From assembly GCA_947378615.1 (NCBI GenBank), contig CANCKV010000010.1, forward strand, positions 1 through 17,401: a stretch of 17,401 nucleotides of DNA, given 5' to 3'. The stretch is from Chitinophagaceae bacterium (lineage in GTDB: Bacteria; Bacteroidota; Bacteroidia; Chitinophagales; Chitinophagaceae). Position 1 is the first letter of the stretch; each line of letters opens with the position of its first letter. Positions 8,787-15,946 of the stretch are shown here, piece by piece. The position numbers and the translations under genes were made by a program. The notes beneath the pieces are model-generated. The model was not told the DNA's origin and did not search any database. It saw only the letters and a program-made list of their open reading frames with translations.

Positions 8787-9716
8787 TTAATTCCATTTAT
8801 TTTCTTGAATGCTATCTACAATATTAAGATAGCTGAGATATCGTTCTGTTGATATAGTACCATTGTTTACTGCAATCTTTACTCCACAGGTTTCTTCATT
8901 TAAATGCATGCAATTATTGAATTGACAATCATTCAAAACTGCCTTCATTTCAGGAAAATAACCGCTAATCTCTTGTTTTGTAACATCTGCCAATCCGAGT
9001 TCCCTAATTCCAGGTGTGTCTATAATCGTTCCTCCAAAGGGAAGTTCAAACATTTCTGCAAAAGTGGTGGTATGTAGCCCTTTACCACTCCAACCGCTTA
9101 CTTCCTGTGTCTTTAATGTTAGTTCTGGAAATATTTCATTGATAAAAGTAGATTTCCCAACGCCACTATGACCACTCAGCAAGGTTGTCTTATTTTGCAA
9201 TAATTCTTTTACTTCTTTAATTCCAGTCTTATTTTTTATACTCGTCAGGAGAACTGTATAACCAATTGCTTCATAAATTGCTTTGATTTCAGCAAATTTA
9301 TCCATCTCTTTTTTTCGGTAAATATCACTCTTGTTAAATACAATAATCGCAGGTAAATGATACAATTCGCATGCAACCAAGAAACGATCGATGAATCCTG
9401 TACTTGTTTTAGGGTCTTTAAGAGTGGCAAAAACAAGGGCTTGGTCAAGATTTGAGGCGATGATATGATGTTGGTTCTTATTGCGAGGACTTGTTCGTGC
9501 AACATAATTCTTTCTAGGATAAATAAATGTTATTGTACCCGTATCTTCCACCTCGTTTTCAATGACCATCTCTATCTCATCTCCAACTGCAAGTGGATTT
9601 GTAGAAGTTATTCCGTCTATTTTGAAAATACCTTTAATACGAGCATTATAAACCTTTCCATCAATGGTTTTTACCACATACCAACTTCCTGTAGATTTAT
9701 AAACGAATCCTTTCAT
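8787..9716 (-). CDS. rsgA: Ribosome small subunit-dependent GTPase A (RsgA)
   Basis: A 309-residue circularly permuted GTPase that acts late in 30S subunit maturation. An N-terminal OB-fold (about 1-68) is followed by the GTPase domain with motifs in permuted order: G4 NKSD at 128-131, G1 GHSGVGKST at 182-190, G2 GLHTTT at 213-218 and G3 DTPG at 233-236. The C-terminal zinc-binding knuckle is intact: C264, C269, H271 and C277 in the C-x4-C-x-H-x5-C spacing of the family. Length and all key residues are normal, so the gene should be functional. It is the last gene of a minus-strand group, 138 bp after the VWA gene, and converges with the CPAN lipoprotein gene. No strong terminator was seen in the 43-bp convergent gap. 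Confidence 0.97.
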   Translation of the reverse strand: MKGFVYKSTGSWYVVKTIDGKVYNARIKGIFKIDGITSTNPLAVGDEIEMVIENEVEDTGTITFIYPRKNYVARTSPRNKNQHHIIASNLDQALVFATLKDPKTSTGFIDRFLVACELYHLPAIIVFNKSDIYRKKEMDKFAEIKAIYEAIGYTVLLTSIKNKTGIKEVKELLQNKTTLLSGHSGVGKSTFINEIFPELTLKTQEVSGWSGKGLHTTTFAEMFELPFGGTIIDTPGIRELGLADVTKQEISGYFPEMKAVLNDCQFNNCMHLNEETCGVKIAVNNGTISTERYLSYLNIVDSIQENKWN

Positions 9717-9854
9717 GAGGTACGAAGATACAGTCTTAATCTATTTTTCGTTAATATCATCTAATCAATCACTTATTTTTTGTTTATGCGAAAGTATAAA
9801 GTCTATTGAAAAATTTTGTTAGAGAAACTTTTTATAATGAATTGTCTATTAAAT

Positions 9855-10952
9855 TTAATAAACCGTTTTTCTTTTTCCACTTTCGAAGTCCTTAAAAATA
9901 AAAGAACCCAATTTGTCAAGATTTGCAAAATATGCTTTCCCATTATTCATTTCTGTAAACTCTTGAACGAAGTTTTGTAAATAGGGGTCACTCGCAATCA
10001 TGAAGGTAGTAATTGGAATCTTTAGTTTTTTGCATTGACCCGCCAAATTAATACATCGATTTACTACCTTTCTATCCAAACCAAAACTATTCTTATAATA
10101 TCTACCTCCTATCTTGAGGCAAGTCGGTTTGCCATCAGTAATCATGAAAATTTGTTTGTTAGGATTCTTTCTTTTCCTCAATAAATCCATTGCTAACTCC
10201 AAGCCGGCTACTGTATTAGTGTGATACGGACCAACTTGCAGATAAGGGAGGTCTTTCACTTCAATTGTCCATGCATCATTACCAAATACGACTATATCGA
10301 GTGTATCTTTTGGATATTTTGTTTGAATCAATTCACTCAATGCCATTGCCACCTTTTTGGCAGGCGTTATTCTGTCTTCGCCATATAAAATCATCGAGTG
10401 CGAGATGTCAATCATTAGCACAGTTGATGTTTGCGTTTTAAAATCATTTTCCCTAATATGCAAATCATCTTCATGCATTTGAAAACTCTCTACTCCATGA
10501 TTAATCTGTGCATTACGAATACTTTCGGTAAAATCTATCTGTTCAAGCATATCACCAAATTGAAAGGGACGGGTATCTGAACTTACTTCATCCCCTTGAC
10601 CGTGTTTAAATGTTTGATGATTACCTTGCTTAGATTTCTTTAATTTACCAAAAATCTCTTCCAAACTCTTCTTACGGATAGTCTGTTCTGTTTTGCCTGT
10701 TATTTTGAAGTCACCATTTAAAGGATTTTCTTGTAGGTAACCATTGTCTTTCAAGTCCTCGATAAAATCACCAATACCGTATTCGTTATTTGTAAATTGA
10801 TACTTTTTGTCTAATTCACTCATCCAATTCAATGCTTCTGATGCATCTCCATTTGTATAAGTAAGAATCTGCGTGAATAGGTCGAGCATTTGCTCAAACT
10901 TACTCTTTGTATTTTCTGATGCGTCAAATTTTATGAAACGATAACCTGTCAT
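9855..10952 (-). CDS. VWA domain-containing protein with intact MIDAS
   Basis: A 365-residue protein without a signal peptide or membrane segment, so probably cytoplasmic. The N-terminal half (about 1-170) is helical and charged with no recognised domain. The C-terminal half is a von Willebrand factor A domain (about 175-350) whose metal-ion-dependent adhesion site looks complete: D182-I-S184-H-S186, a Thr at 245 or 247, and D273 in ITDGKP. Bacterial proteins of this shape usually work beside a MoxR, ChlI or other AAA+ ATPase as an ATPase/VWA pair that inserts metals or remodels proteins. No ATPase gene is visible in this window; the upstream neighbour is an oxidoreductase 295 bp away and the downstream neighbour is rsgA. 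The partner may be elsewhere or absent. The VWA call is firm; the cellular role is not known. Confidence 0.92.
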   Translation of the reverse strand: MTGYRFIKFDASENTKSKFEQMLDLFTQILTYTNGDASEALNWMSELDKKYQFTNNEYGIGDFIEDLKDNGYLQENPLNGDFKITGKTEQTIRKKSLEEIFGKLKKSKQGNHQTFKHGQGDEVSSDTRPFQFGDMLEQIDFTESIRNAQINHGVESFQMHEDDLHIRENDFKTQTSTVLMIDISHSMILYGEDRITPAKKVAMALSELIQTKYPKDTLDIVVFGNDAWTIEVKDLPYLQVGPYHTNTVAGLELAMDLLRKRKNPNKQIFMITDGKPTCLKIGGRYYKNSFGLDRKVVNRCINLAGQCKKLKIPITTFMIASDPYLQNFVQEFTEMNNGKAYFANLDKLGSFIFKDFESGKRKTVY

Positions 10953-11175
10953 TATTTATTTTTTGGAGATGCCTTTTTCAAAAGAATGTGTCGATTAAGC
11001 TGTTGTTGCAGCAAATCTATCTGAAAAAGATACTACTCCTCATAATAACCCTTACGAATAAGAAAAGTTCTTTCCCAACTTCTATTTTCAAATATTTTAG
11101 TCGTTTTAAAAATAATTCCCTATTACCCTTATCGTCAAATAACCAAATGAATTCAAACGCCTGATGCCAATACCT

Positions 11176-11245
11176 GTAATCTGAATCTTGAAACCTGCAA
11201 CTTGAAACCTGTAACTAGCATCTAGAATCGGGTAACCTGTATCCT
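11176..11245. repeat. Heptad-phased intergenic repeat, ten 7-bp units
   Basis: Exactly 70 bp that split into ten heptamers following G-N-A-A/T-C/T-N-N, for example GAATCTT, GAAACCT, GCAACTT, GAAACCT, GTAACTA, GTAACCT, GTATCCT. Two 14-bp copies (11187-11200 and 11201-11214) differ at one base. The array stops 2 bp from the stop codon of the oxidoreductase gene and lies in the 295-bp gap between it and the VWA gene. The rest of that gap (10953-11175) shows no gene or clear terminator. Confidence 0.75.
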
Positions 11246-11247
11246 AC

Positions 11248-12582
11248 TTAAGCCTTCTTTACCTGTGGAACCAAATCAGTCAGGTCAGCAATGTTTACAG
11301 GTTTTCCACTGTCAATACTATTTCGAGCCGCAATCCCAATCAATACCGCCATCGAACCATCTCTAGATCCTGCACTTTGCCTATAAGTATCTTCTCCCGG
11401 GGTAAACACTTGTTTGCGAATACGCATATCGCCGCCTCCATGTCCTGACTCCTTATTTGGTATTTTAATAGTTTCTTTCTTACCAAAATTTGTTGTTATT
11501 TCAATTACATCGAACGGTTCTTCTTCCCACGGTTGCCTTTCTTTTATCCAAGCATCTATTTTACCTTTTGTGCCACTGAACGAAATTCGATAACCCTCAT
11601 AAGGCGAATAGGCAGTTAATGAATACGAAACCTGCACATTATTCATGTATTGAATCTGTACTGCCATTTTATCAAAAATATCTACATCTTTTCTAAAAAC
11701 ACAGCCATCCCGCAAGTAATGATCGTATTGATAATTGGATACATACATATTGTACAAGTCCTTCTTCTTTGTGATATCCCAATAGAATTTGCAATCTTTT
11801 TTGTGTTCGCAATCCCTACAATTCTCTCCTCTCACCGCTCCATTTTTACCATAAAAATCTAGTGACCCATTGCCAAATACAGTTTTAGGATCTGAATCAA
11901 TCCACCAATTCAGTAAATCAAAGTGATGCGAGGCCTTATGAACCAACAACGAACCGCTGTTTTCACGAAGACGATGCCAACGCCGAAAATAGTCGGCACC
12001 ATGATAAACATCCAAATACCAATGGAAATCCACCGACATGATATCACCAATTGCACCTGACCTTAATAATTCATAAATCTTTTGTCGGTGAGGAGAATAT
12101 CTGTAATTGAAAGTGACCGTTACTTTTTTCCCAGTTCTCTTTTCAGCATCCAAAATTGATTGGCATTTCGCTTCGGTGGTAGTCATTGGTTTTTCACTAA
12201 CAATATCGGCCCCATATTCCATGCCCTTGATAATATATTGATGATGGAATCCATCTACTGTCGTCACGATGAGCTTGTCGGGCTTTGTTTCCTGCATCAT
12301 TTTATCGAAATCAGTATAAATTGGACAGGTCAACTTGGTTGCCTCCCTAAAATACTTAACCCTACCCTCATTGATATCGCAGAGGCCTACAAATTCGAGG
12401 ATATCACCAAACTCTTTAATAACTGGTTTACACCACATTTCCATTCCCCGATTTCCTGTGCCGACCATTGCAACCCTAATCTTTTTATTAGAAATGCCGA
12501 ATGTATTTGCATGTAATCCCGATGTGATAAGCGAACCTGCAAGGACTGTACCTGCCGTTTTGAGAAATGTTTTACGTTCCAT
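11248..12582 (-). CDS. Gfo/Idh/MocA family NAD(P)-dependent oxidoreductase, exported (Tat-like signal)
   Basis: A 444-residue protein with an N-terminal signal of the Bacteroidota Tat-like type (ERKTFLKTAGTVLAGSLI, a single-Arg variant of RRxFLK), suggesting folded export to the periplasm. The Rossmann domain follows: IRVAMVGTGNRG (35-46) binds the dinucleotide, D69 closes the second strand, and E130-K131-P132 is the family's catalytic EKP. The second domain (about 165-440) has the substrate-site pattern K216-A-S-H219-H-F-D222. A cysteine insertion, C255-x2-C258-x5-C264 with a later C294, matches a subset of sugar-related family members and may bind a metal. A GHGGGD motif lies near residue 380. 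Relatives oxidise or epimerise sugars or inositols, or act as NAD-dependent glycosidases (GH109); which applies here cannot be read from sequence. The gene is divergent from the LRR gene. Confidence 0.93.
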   Translation of the reverse strand: MERKTFLKTAGTVLAGSLITSGLHANTFGISNKKIRVAMVGTGNRGMEMWCKPVIKEFGDILEFVGLCDINEGRVKYFREATKLTCPIYTDFDKMMQETKPDKLIVTTVDGFHHQYIIKGMEYGADIVSEKPMTTTEAKCQSILDAEKRTGKKVTVTFNYRYSPHRQKIYELLRSGAIGDIMSVDFHWYLDVYHGADYFRRWHRLRENSGSLLVHKASHHFDLLNWWIDSDPKTVFGNGSLDFYGKNGAVRGENCRDCEHKKDCKFYWDITKKKDLYNMYVSNYQYDHYLRDGCVFRKDVDIFDKMAVQIQYMNNVQVSYSLTAYSPYEGYRISFSGTKGKIDAWIKERQPWEEEPFDVIEITTNFGKKETIKIPNKESGHGGGDMRIRKQVFTPGEDTYRQSAGSRDGSMAVLIGIAARNSIDSGKPVNIADLTDLVPQVKKA

Positions 12583-12652
12583 TTTTGCAATTGTTAGAGT
12601 GCCAAATTACAAGCCTTTGGTATTGGAAAATAAAAAATCAACGAAAACGATT

Positions 12653-12672
12653 GTGAAAAGGAAGCTTTTCAC
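12653..12672. promoter_or_regulatory. Perfect 8-bp inverted repeat upstream of the oxidoreductase gene
   Basis: GTGAAAAG (12653-12660) pairs with CTTTTCAC (12665-12672) around a 4-nt loop. It lies 71-90 bp upstream of the minus-strand oxidoreductase start, in the 531-bp divergent gap to the LRR gene. It could be a leader hairpin or a protein-binding site; no T-run makes it a terminator. Apart from this and the heptad array at 12878, the gap holds no gene that I can support. Confidence 0.4.
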
Positions 12673-12877
12673 CTTTGATAATTCAATATGAATTTAGAAA
12701 CGACCTATGATAATAAGTACAGCTGTTTGAAGAGTAACTTGGATTATTGTAATTCCATCTCTAGTAGAGGCGTTAGCGCGTAAAATAATTTCAATGATTT
12801 ATTAGCCTAGATAATCCCTATTCGCTAAAGCCTTGTTCTTGTCTTTATCCTATTTTTAGAAATGCAATTAATTCGTA

Positions 12878-12975
12878 CAACGTATAACGTATAACTTAAA
12901 ACGTATAACTTAAAACGTATAACTTAAAACGTATAACTTAAAACGTATAACGTATAACTTACAACGTACAACTTC
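12878..12975. repeat. Heptad-phased tandem repeat, fourteen 7-bp units
   Basis: Fourteen consecutive heptamers of the form N-AAC-G/T-T-A/C: CAACGTA, TAACGTA, then alternating TAACTTA and AAACGTA, ending TAACGTA, TAACTTA, CAACGTA, CAACTTC. Within it a 14-bp unit (ACGTATAACTTAAA) occurs four times without change (12887-12942). The 16 bp ACGTACAACTTCCTAA at the right end (12964-12979) recur exactly at 16889-16904. It lies in the divergent gap between the oxidoreductase and LRR genes. Confidence 0.95.
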
Positions 12976-13113
12976 CTAAACCAACATCCCAAAGAAATAA
13001 AATTGTGTAGTTGAATCCTTGACATCAATTTGAAAATACTATTAAAGACATTGTAGTAGTATGTATGATTTTGCATTTGTGATACTTAGAAGTGAATATT
13101 CAAAGCAAAAAAC

Positions 13114-14913
13114 ATGGAAATTTGCTCTATGAAACAGTATTACAAATTATCAATATCAATTATAGTATTCGCTTTAGCAATGTCTTCAGTTAAGGCGCAG
13201 TCAAATGTACAAGACTCAATGGCATTAGTTGACTTGTATAATTCAACAAATGGAATACGCTGGAAAAATAATACCAATTGGCTGAGTAAACAACCCCTCA
13301 ATACATGGTTTGGATTGACAGTAGTAGGGGGAAGAGTTACCGTTATGACGCTCCAAAATAATTCACTCAGAGGTAATTTGCCCTCTTCGTTTGGGGATTT
13401 AACCCAATTGACAATTGCTCATTTTGAACAGGATAGTATCTTAGGTTCCTTACCTGCTACAATTGGGAATCTTATAAATATTCAAATGCTTGCTTTTAGT
13501 GGAAATAAAATTTCAGGAAATATACCTTCCTCTATTGGTAATCTTTCTCAATTGTCCTATTTGGATTTTAGTTACAATCATCTGAATGGCAATATCCCGA
13601 CTGAAATTGGCATGTTGAAAAATTTAAATAGCCTCTTCCTAAATTCGAATAGTCTTATTGGCGGTATTCCCGAAAGCTTTGGCAATTTGACTTCTTTGAT
13701 TTATCTCTATTTAGATTATAATGAACTCACAGATTCGATCCCCACTTCTATTGGGAATTGCATCAATTTAAAAACATTAAGCCTTAGTAACAATCATATC
13801 ACAGGAAAAATACCTTCCACAATTGGGAACTTTAAAACCCTATTCAAACTTGATTTAAGTGTTAATAATTTAATAGGATCTATTCCTACTACAATTGGAA
13901 ATGTGTCTAGCTTAATTAGAATAAATTTTAGTTACAATAAGCTAAGTGGAAATATACCAAACAGCATTGGTAACCTTACTGCATTAGTATTGCTAAATCT
14001 AGATAATAATAATTTATGTGGAGCGATACCAAAAGAAATTATTTCAATTACAGGGATTAATAATTTCCCCCTTTTTAATAACAATTTTACCTTTGCAGGA
14101 ATGGAGGCAATAGCAAATAAAGCTCAATATTCTCCACAAGCAAGGATTGCTATCAAACAGAATGGCAACTTGCTTTCTGTTTCAGTGGGGGGGACTCCTG
14201 CAAATAATACTTTTAAATGGTACAATAATGCGACACTTGTGGCAACAACAACTTCCGATTCCACTTTTACTATCACCTCTATTGGAAAATATTGGGTAGT
14301 TGCTACAAATGTTGTGGCATCTCAACTAACACTTTTCAGCGATACTGCTATTATCTCTACCTTGCCAATAGAAACTATTTCGCTAACAGCGACAAACGAT
14401 TCTCGCTCCCCTCTTTTACAATGGCAAACAAAAGGAGAAATTAACACTCTAATTTTTGAAATAGAAAATAGCATTGATGGAACTAATTTTGTTTTTGAAG
14501 ACAGAATAAAAGCAATCGGTATTGGCGATAATAAGTATAACTATCAAGTACGCTTTGAAACATTAAATGCTCATTCATTTGTTGATGACAAGTCATTCTT
14601 TCGTATTAAAGCAATAGATAAAGCAGGAAAGTTCTCTTATAGTAATGTAGTTTCTTTGTCATTAAATAATAGTAAATCAAACTTGAATATTTATCCAAAT
14701 CCTCTAGTTGGTTCAAATGAAATTCATGTAACGGGAAATCATATCAAGGAGATTTCTATTATCAATATGCAAGGAAAAACAATATCGACTGCTTACTATA
14801 ATGATGTGACAAATCCTACTTTCTTAATAAATAAAGTTAACTCAGGACAATTCGCTGTCATGATTCAACAACAAGATGGCACAAAAAGAATCTTGAAGCT
14901 ATTATGCCAATAA
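13114..14913 (+). CDS. T9SS-exported leucine-rich-repeat protein (plant-type 24-residue LRRs)
   Basis: A 599-residue secreted protein. The signal peptide ends about SVKAQ (residue 29); the in-frame ATG at 13129 (residue 6, MKQYYK) gives a tidier signal and may be the true start. After a short cap resembling plant LRR N-terminal caps (ALVDLYNSTNGIRWKNNTNW, about 37-56), ten leucine-rich repeats of exactly 24 residues run from about 75 to 314, with the consensus LxxLxLxxNxLxGxIPxxIGNLxx, the so-called plant-specific type that is also common in Bacteroidota. Then come an Ig-like segment (about 350-405), a beta-sandwich module with a FFRIKAIDKAGKFSYSN pattern (about 425-520), and a type A T9SS sorting domain starting NLNIYPNPL (about 525-599). 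It is likely outer-surface and protein- or glycan-binding; the ligand is unknown. No clear terminator was seen after the stop. Confidence 0.94.
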   Translation: MEICSMKQYYKLSISIIVFALAMSSVKAQSNVQDSMALVDLYNSTNGIRWKNNTNWLSKQPLNTWFGLTVVGGRVTVMTLQNNSLRGNLPSSFGDLTQLTIAHFEQDSILGSLPATIGNLINIQMLAFSGNKISGNIPSSIGNLSQLSYLDFSYNHLNGNIPTEIGMLKNLNSLFLNSNSLIGGIPESFGNLTSLIYLYLDYNELTDSIPTSIGNCINLKTLSLSNNHITGKIPSTIGNFKTLFKLDLSVNNLIGSIPTTIGNVSSLIRINFSYNKLSGNIPNSIGNLTALVLLNLDNNNLCGAIPKEIISITGINNFPLFNNNFTFAGMEAIANKAQYSPQARIAIKQNGNLLSVSVGGTPANNTFKWYNNATLVATTTSDSTFTITSIGKYWVVATNVVASQLTLFSDTAIISTLPIETISLTATNDSRSPLLQWQTKGEINTLIFEIENSIDGTNFVFEDRIKAIGIGDNKYNYQVRFETLNAHSFVDDKSFFRIKAIDKAGKFSYSNVVSLSLNNSKSNLNIYPNPLVGSNEIHVTGNHIKEISIINMQGKTISTAYYNDVTNPTFLINKVNSGQFAVMIQQQDGTKRILKLLCQ

Positions 14914-15125
14914 ATATTTTGTTATTGCTCAGTAGATTTTACTACAAGGAAATCAAAGAAAAAACAAGGTTTACAAGAATTTATGTATAATAATTGGCAG
15001 GTAAGTATTTGAAAACTATTCTAATCCTTGTGTTTCATTGCGCTTATTCTTATGACCGTTTTGGTAAAAATTCCTGTGTAATAATTTTTAATATCATTCA
15101 ATAGGGCTTTTTCAGTTTCTACAAC

Positions 15126-15162
15126 AATAAATCTTCGTACCGAGTGTGCAGAAAGATTTATT
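15126..15162. repeat. Perfect 10-bp inverted repeat in the long intergenic region
   Basis: AATAAATCTT (15126-15135) is matched by AAGATTTATT (15153-15162) across a 17-nt GC-richer loop. There is no T-run. It is the first of several stem-forming sequences in the 1033-bp gene-free stretch 14914-15946; between 14914 and 15125 nothing else could be supported. Confidence 0.6.
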
Positions 15163-15183
15163 CCAATTTGAATATTAAACTAT

Positions 15184-15191
15184 TACTTTTG
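15184..15191 (+). promoter_or_regulatory. Possible Bacteroidota -7 promoter element (TAnnTTTG)
   Basis: TACTTTTG is an exact match to the Bacteroidota -7 consensus. The nearest upstream TTTG (15167-15170) is only 13 nt away, closer than the usual spacing, so the match may be chance. If real, transcription would start just downstream and run into the hairpin at 15222-15263 and the palindromes beyond, with no convincing protein. Confidence 0.25.
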
Positions 15192-15221
15192 TCGTCGCAT
15201 TGATTACGCAGGGTGACCGCG

Positions 15222-15263
15222 AAGCCTTTTTAGTTCAGTTAATCTACTTTAAAGAAAAGGCTT
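15222..15263. repeat. Perfect 9-bp inverted repeat next to a GC-rich patch
   Basis: AAGCCTTTT (15222-15230) pairs with AAAAGGCTT (15255-15263), with a 24-nt loop. It directly follows an unusually GC-rich patch (about 15191-15221, GTCGTCGCATTG then GGGTGACCGCG). The patch and stem together could be the end of an old mobile element or the start of a structured RNA; no transposase remnant was recognised. Confidence 0.5.
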
Positions 15264-15484
15264 ATGTACTACTTTAAGAATAGTTTACCGTCTTGCAAAA
15301 CATTGCTTCCCGTTTTCACAGGAGATAAGATACTTCACAGCAATACTTCCTACAATTCTAGCTACTCATTTTATTACTTCATTCCTTTTATATTTTTCTT
15401 TACAAATAGCCTTTATAAGTTTCAAGTATATTGTATCACTCTTTTTTTTACCAAAAATCATTTTACTACCACTTTAATACGAAT

Positions 15485-15544
15485 TGCTTATGCGTTCTTC
15501 CAACCACTAACCTTGCTAAAGGAAGAACCCGAAACGCACAAGCA
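15485..15544. repeat. Imperfect long inverted repeat
   Basis: An outer stem TGCTT/AAGCA (15485-15489 with 15540-15544), a TGC/GCA step, and an 8-bp inner stem GTTCTTCC/GGAAGAAC (15494-15501 with 15521-15528) surround a 19-nt loop, with an internal bulge on the right arm. Its right arm contains GCACAAGC (15536-15543), which recurs in the palindrome at 15798 and, with one change, in that at 15609. Confidence 0.5.
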
Positions 15545-15608
15545 TCTCGGACACTGTTACACGAACGGAGAAGTTGAACCACCTTAGTAAGAAGATGGTC
15601 AAGACTGT

Positions 15609-15651
15609 CATTCCTTTGCGCTATTCCGTGGTGTACAAGCGTTGAGGAATG
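15609..15651. repeat. 43-nt palindromic element, copy 1
   Basis: It begins CATTCCT and ends AGGAATG, with an inner CGCT/AGCG stem; position n pairs with position 44-n. It aligns without gaps to copy 2 at 15798-15840, with 32 of 43 bases the same. Resembles a REP-like or small non-autonomous palindromic element. A further 6-bp hairpin (CTTGAT/ATCAAG, 15661-15680) follows it. Confidence 0.65.
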
Positions 15652-15797
15652 AAAAAATAGCTTGATTTTTATACATCAAGGGTTTCAAGAATGGTTAATT
15701 CCTGCAGATTCAACACGTACAAGAGCAAAGAAGAGAGTATAGAACTCAAGAGAACGAAGAATTTGCTCAAATACAGGTTGAAAGAGTCTCGATTCCT

Positions 15798-15840
15798 CAT
15801 TCTCTTGCGCTTGTCCGTCATGCACAAGCGAAAGGGAATG
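15798..15840. repeat. 43-nt palindromic element, copy 2
   Basis: Nearly perfect palindrome: 16 of 17 possible pairs form, counting one G-T, around a 9-nt loop CCGTCATGC. The inner stem is CGCTTGT/ACAAGCG. Compared with copy 1 at 15609-15651, position pair 7/37 changes from T-A to C-G, and pairs 6/38 and 8/36 switch between Watson-Crick and wobble, so pairing is kept where the sequence changes. Confidence 0.7.
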
Positions 15841-15877
15841 GAACAAAATGTATGATTATCAGGGGTGTCTTGCAATG

Positions 15878-15917
15878 AAATTGGATATAAAAATTGGATA
15901 TAAAAAATTGGATATAA
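15878..15917. repeat. Three direct copies of a 13-bp sequence upstream of the 218-residue gene
   Basis: AAATTGGATATAA occurs exactly at 15878-15890, 15891-15903 and 15905-15917, the last after one extra A. The last copy ends 29 bp before the ATG at 15947, so the array occupies the promoter and leader position of that gene and may affect its expression, or may be slippage-prone repeat DNA. Confidence 0.85.
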
Positions 15918-15946
15918 TTATTTATTAAAAAATTAAATTTATTAAA

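Noticed and set aside
9245..9764. Open frames overlapping rsgA on both strands
   Set aside because: rsgA has all its conserved motifs in the accepted frame; the others are shadows.
12160..12691. Plus-strand frames of 118 codons overlapping the oxidoreductase start
   Set aside because: They lie opposite the conserved Rossmann domain and show no protein motif.
12878..12975. CRISPR-like array
   Set aside because: Units are 7 or 14 bp without unique spacers and no cas gene is near; it is a simple phased tandem repeat.
13066..13073. TGATTTTG as a -7 promoter element for the LRR gene
   Set aside because: It has one mismatch to TAnnTTTG and no -33 element at the usual distance.
15264..15587. Possible 107-residue plus-strand reading frame
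   Set aside because: Its composition is that of AT-rich noncoding DNA (runs of Phe, Tyr, Thr and Ser), it has no recognisable motif, and it overlaps the inverted repeat at 15485-15544.
15669..15875. Possible 68-residue minus-strand reading frame
   Set aside because: It runs through palindrome copy 2 and has no family resemblance; the palindromes explain the open stretch better.
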